Shown: positions 63,212 to 64,000 of the stretch, piece after piece
How positions within the stretch are numbered: the first letter of the stretch is position 1
How the letters are laid out: every line of letters starts with the position of its first letter
Origin: a bacterium 1XD21-70
GTDB lineage: Bacteria > Bacillota > Clostridia > Lachnospirales > Lachnospiraceae
Direction: 5' to 3'
Assembly: GCA_003669055.1 (NCBI GenBank)
Contig: RAYB01000021.1
Location: 1 to 64,000 of the forward strand
DNA: 64,000 nt
Program-made: the position numbers and the translations under genes
The notes under the pieces: generated by a model
What the model was told of the DNA's origin: nothing
What the model saw: only the letters and a program-made list of their open reading frames with translations
Databases searched by the model: none

Positions 63212-64000
63212 TCACTGCACCTCCTCCTTTGATAGCTGGGACAGGCAAATCTCCCGGTAAATCTCGCAGTCCTGCAAAAGCTGCTGATGTGTGCCTCTCC
63301 CCACCAGCTGCCCGTCATCCAGCACCAGGATCAGGTCTGCATTCCGGATTGTGGTAGCCCGCTGGGACACAATAAACACGGTCATCCCCTGCGTCCCCTC
63401 CCGGATTGCCTTGCGCAGCCGGGCATCCGTGGCAAAATCCAGGGCAGACGCGCTGTCATCCATGATCAGGATCTCCGGCTGCCTCACCAGCGCCCGCGCA
63501 ATCGTCAGCCTCTGGCGCTGCCCCCCGGAAAGGTTTTTCCCGTTCTGCCCAATCGCTAACTCCAATCCCTTTTCCTTGCTCTTTACAAACTCCAGCGCCT
63601 GGGCAATCTCCAGCGCACGGTAAATCTCCTCGTCTGTAGCGTCCTTTTTCCCCCACTGCATATTTTCCCGCAATGTCCCTTGGAAAAGCACTGCTTTCTG
63701 CGGCACCACCCCGATCTTCCGGCGCAGTTCCTGCAGCGGGTACTCCCGCACATCCCTCCCGTCAACCAGCACGGCGCCCTCCCGCACATCATAGAACCTG
63801 GGGATCAGGTTCACCAGGGAGGATTTGCCGGAACCGGTACCGCCGATAATGCCGATGGTCTGTCCGCGTTCCACTGTAAAATCGATCCCTGACAGGGAAT
63901 CCTCCTTTGCCCCCTGGTATTGGAAATCCACCTGCCGAAAGCAAACCTTTGCCCCAAAGGCTTCCGTCCTTTTAACCTCCCCCGGCGCCGGGTCCGTGAT
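63212..64000 (-). CDS. ABC exporter partner subunit, cut by the window edge
   Basis: Only the C-terminal 262 codons are in the window; the frame is open to base 64,000, so the start and the membrane domain lie outside. The ATPase part has GGTGSGKSSLVNLI (Walker A), LSGGQRQRLTIARAL and LIMDDSASALD, in which Asp stands where the catalytic Glu of Walker B is expected. That is the degenerate site usual in one half of heterodimeric exporters. It pairs with the intact subunit encoded 1 base downstream. Confidence 0.92.
   Translation of the reverse strand: MTDPAPGEVKRTEAFGAKVCFRQVDFQYQGAKEDSLSGIDFTVERGQTIGIIGGTGSGKSSLVNLIPRFYDVREGAVLVDGRDVREYPLQELRRKIGVVPQKAVLFQGTLRENMQWGKKDATDEEIYRALEIAQALEFVKSKEKGLELAIGQNGKNLSGGQRQRLTIARALVRQPEILIMDDSASALDFATDARLRKAIREGTQGMTVFIVSQRATTIRNADLILVLDDGQLVGRGTHQQLLQDCEIYREICLSQLSKEEVQ

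Overview
The window looks like the chromosome of a spore-forming Lachnospiraceae-type Clostridium. It carries the spoIIA/sigF operon followed by spoVA genes, a T-box in front of valS, a single-chain glycyl-tRNA synthetase, sigma-54, and several families I associate with that group (DUF5717-like, DUF4364-like, DUF3842-like, DUF5684-like). No rRNA, tRNA or CRISPR array was seen. Base composition changes sharply near 16,030: the left part is visibly AT-rich and holds defence genes, and the rest is GC-richer core genome.

Left part, 1-16,035 (accessory, nearly all on the minus strand). Positions 187-2,100 hold a PtuA/PtuB-like ATPase plus HNH nuclease pair (Septu-like). From 2,452 to about 16,040 lies an island bounded by two direct copies of the 3' end of spoVAC (2,348-2,451 and 16,063-16,166, 102 of 104 bases identical). 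The island carries a YhcG-type PD-(D/E)XK protein, a four-gene overlapping operon that ends in a 1,758-residue DUF1998-type helicase resembling Druantia DruE, and, next to the spoVAC end, a broken large serine recombinase. The best reading is a site-specific integrative element that entered the end of spoVAC, rebuilt the reading frame with its own last codons, and left the old gene tail at 2,321-2,451. The three companions of the helicase do not match any defence protein I can name, which makes this operon the main candidate for an undescribed system.

16,036-26,044 (core). spoIIAA-spoIIAB-sigF is followed by a good sigma-G-type promoter and a small membrane protein gene, spoVAA, spoVAB and spoVAC. 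The expected next genes, spoVAD and spoVAE, are absent because the island follows. Upstream lie valS (with a T-box leader), folC, a small gene and a TPR membrane protein.

26,041-33,893 is one catabolic/transport cluster: a GntR-FCD regulator, a promoter with palindromic operators, a branched-chain-amino-acid-type ABC transporter (all five parts), an imidazolonepropionase-like amidohydrolase and a UroD-fold protein. 34,166-41,519 holds a GH25 lysozyme and a three-gene operon (DUF5717-like giant protein, a divergent Hsp70/actin-fold protein, a TPR/coiled-coil protein) facing a DUF4364-like regulator. 41,645-47,815 is a 2,056-residue sortase-anchored beta-helix surface protein.

47,987-64,000 contains rpoN, two small conserved genes, a TRAP transporter operon with an M81 (MlrC-like) and an M24-fold protein under a likely ROK regulator, glyQS, a small lipoprotein, recO, a NusG-II domain protein and a heterodimeric ABC exporter pair whose second gene runs off the right edge.
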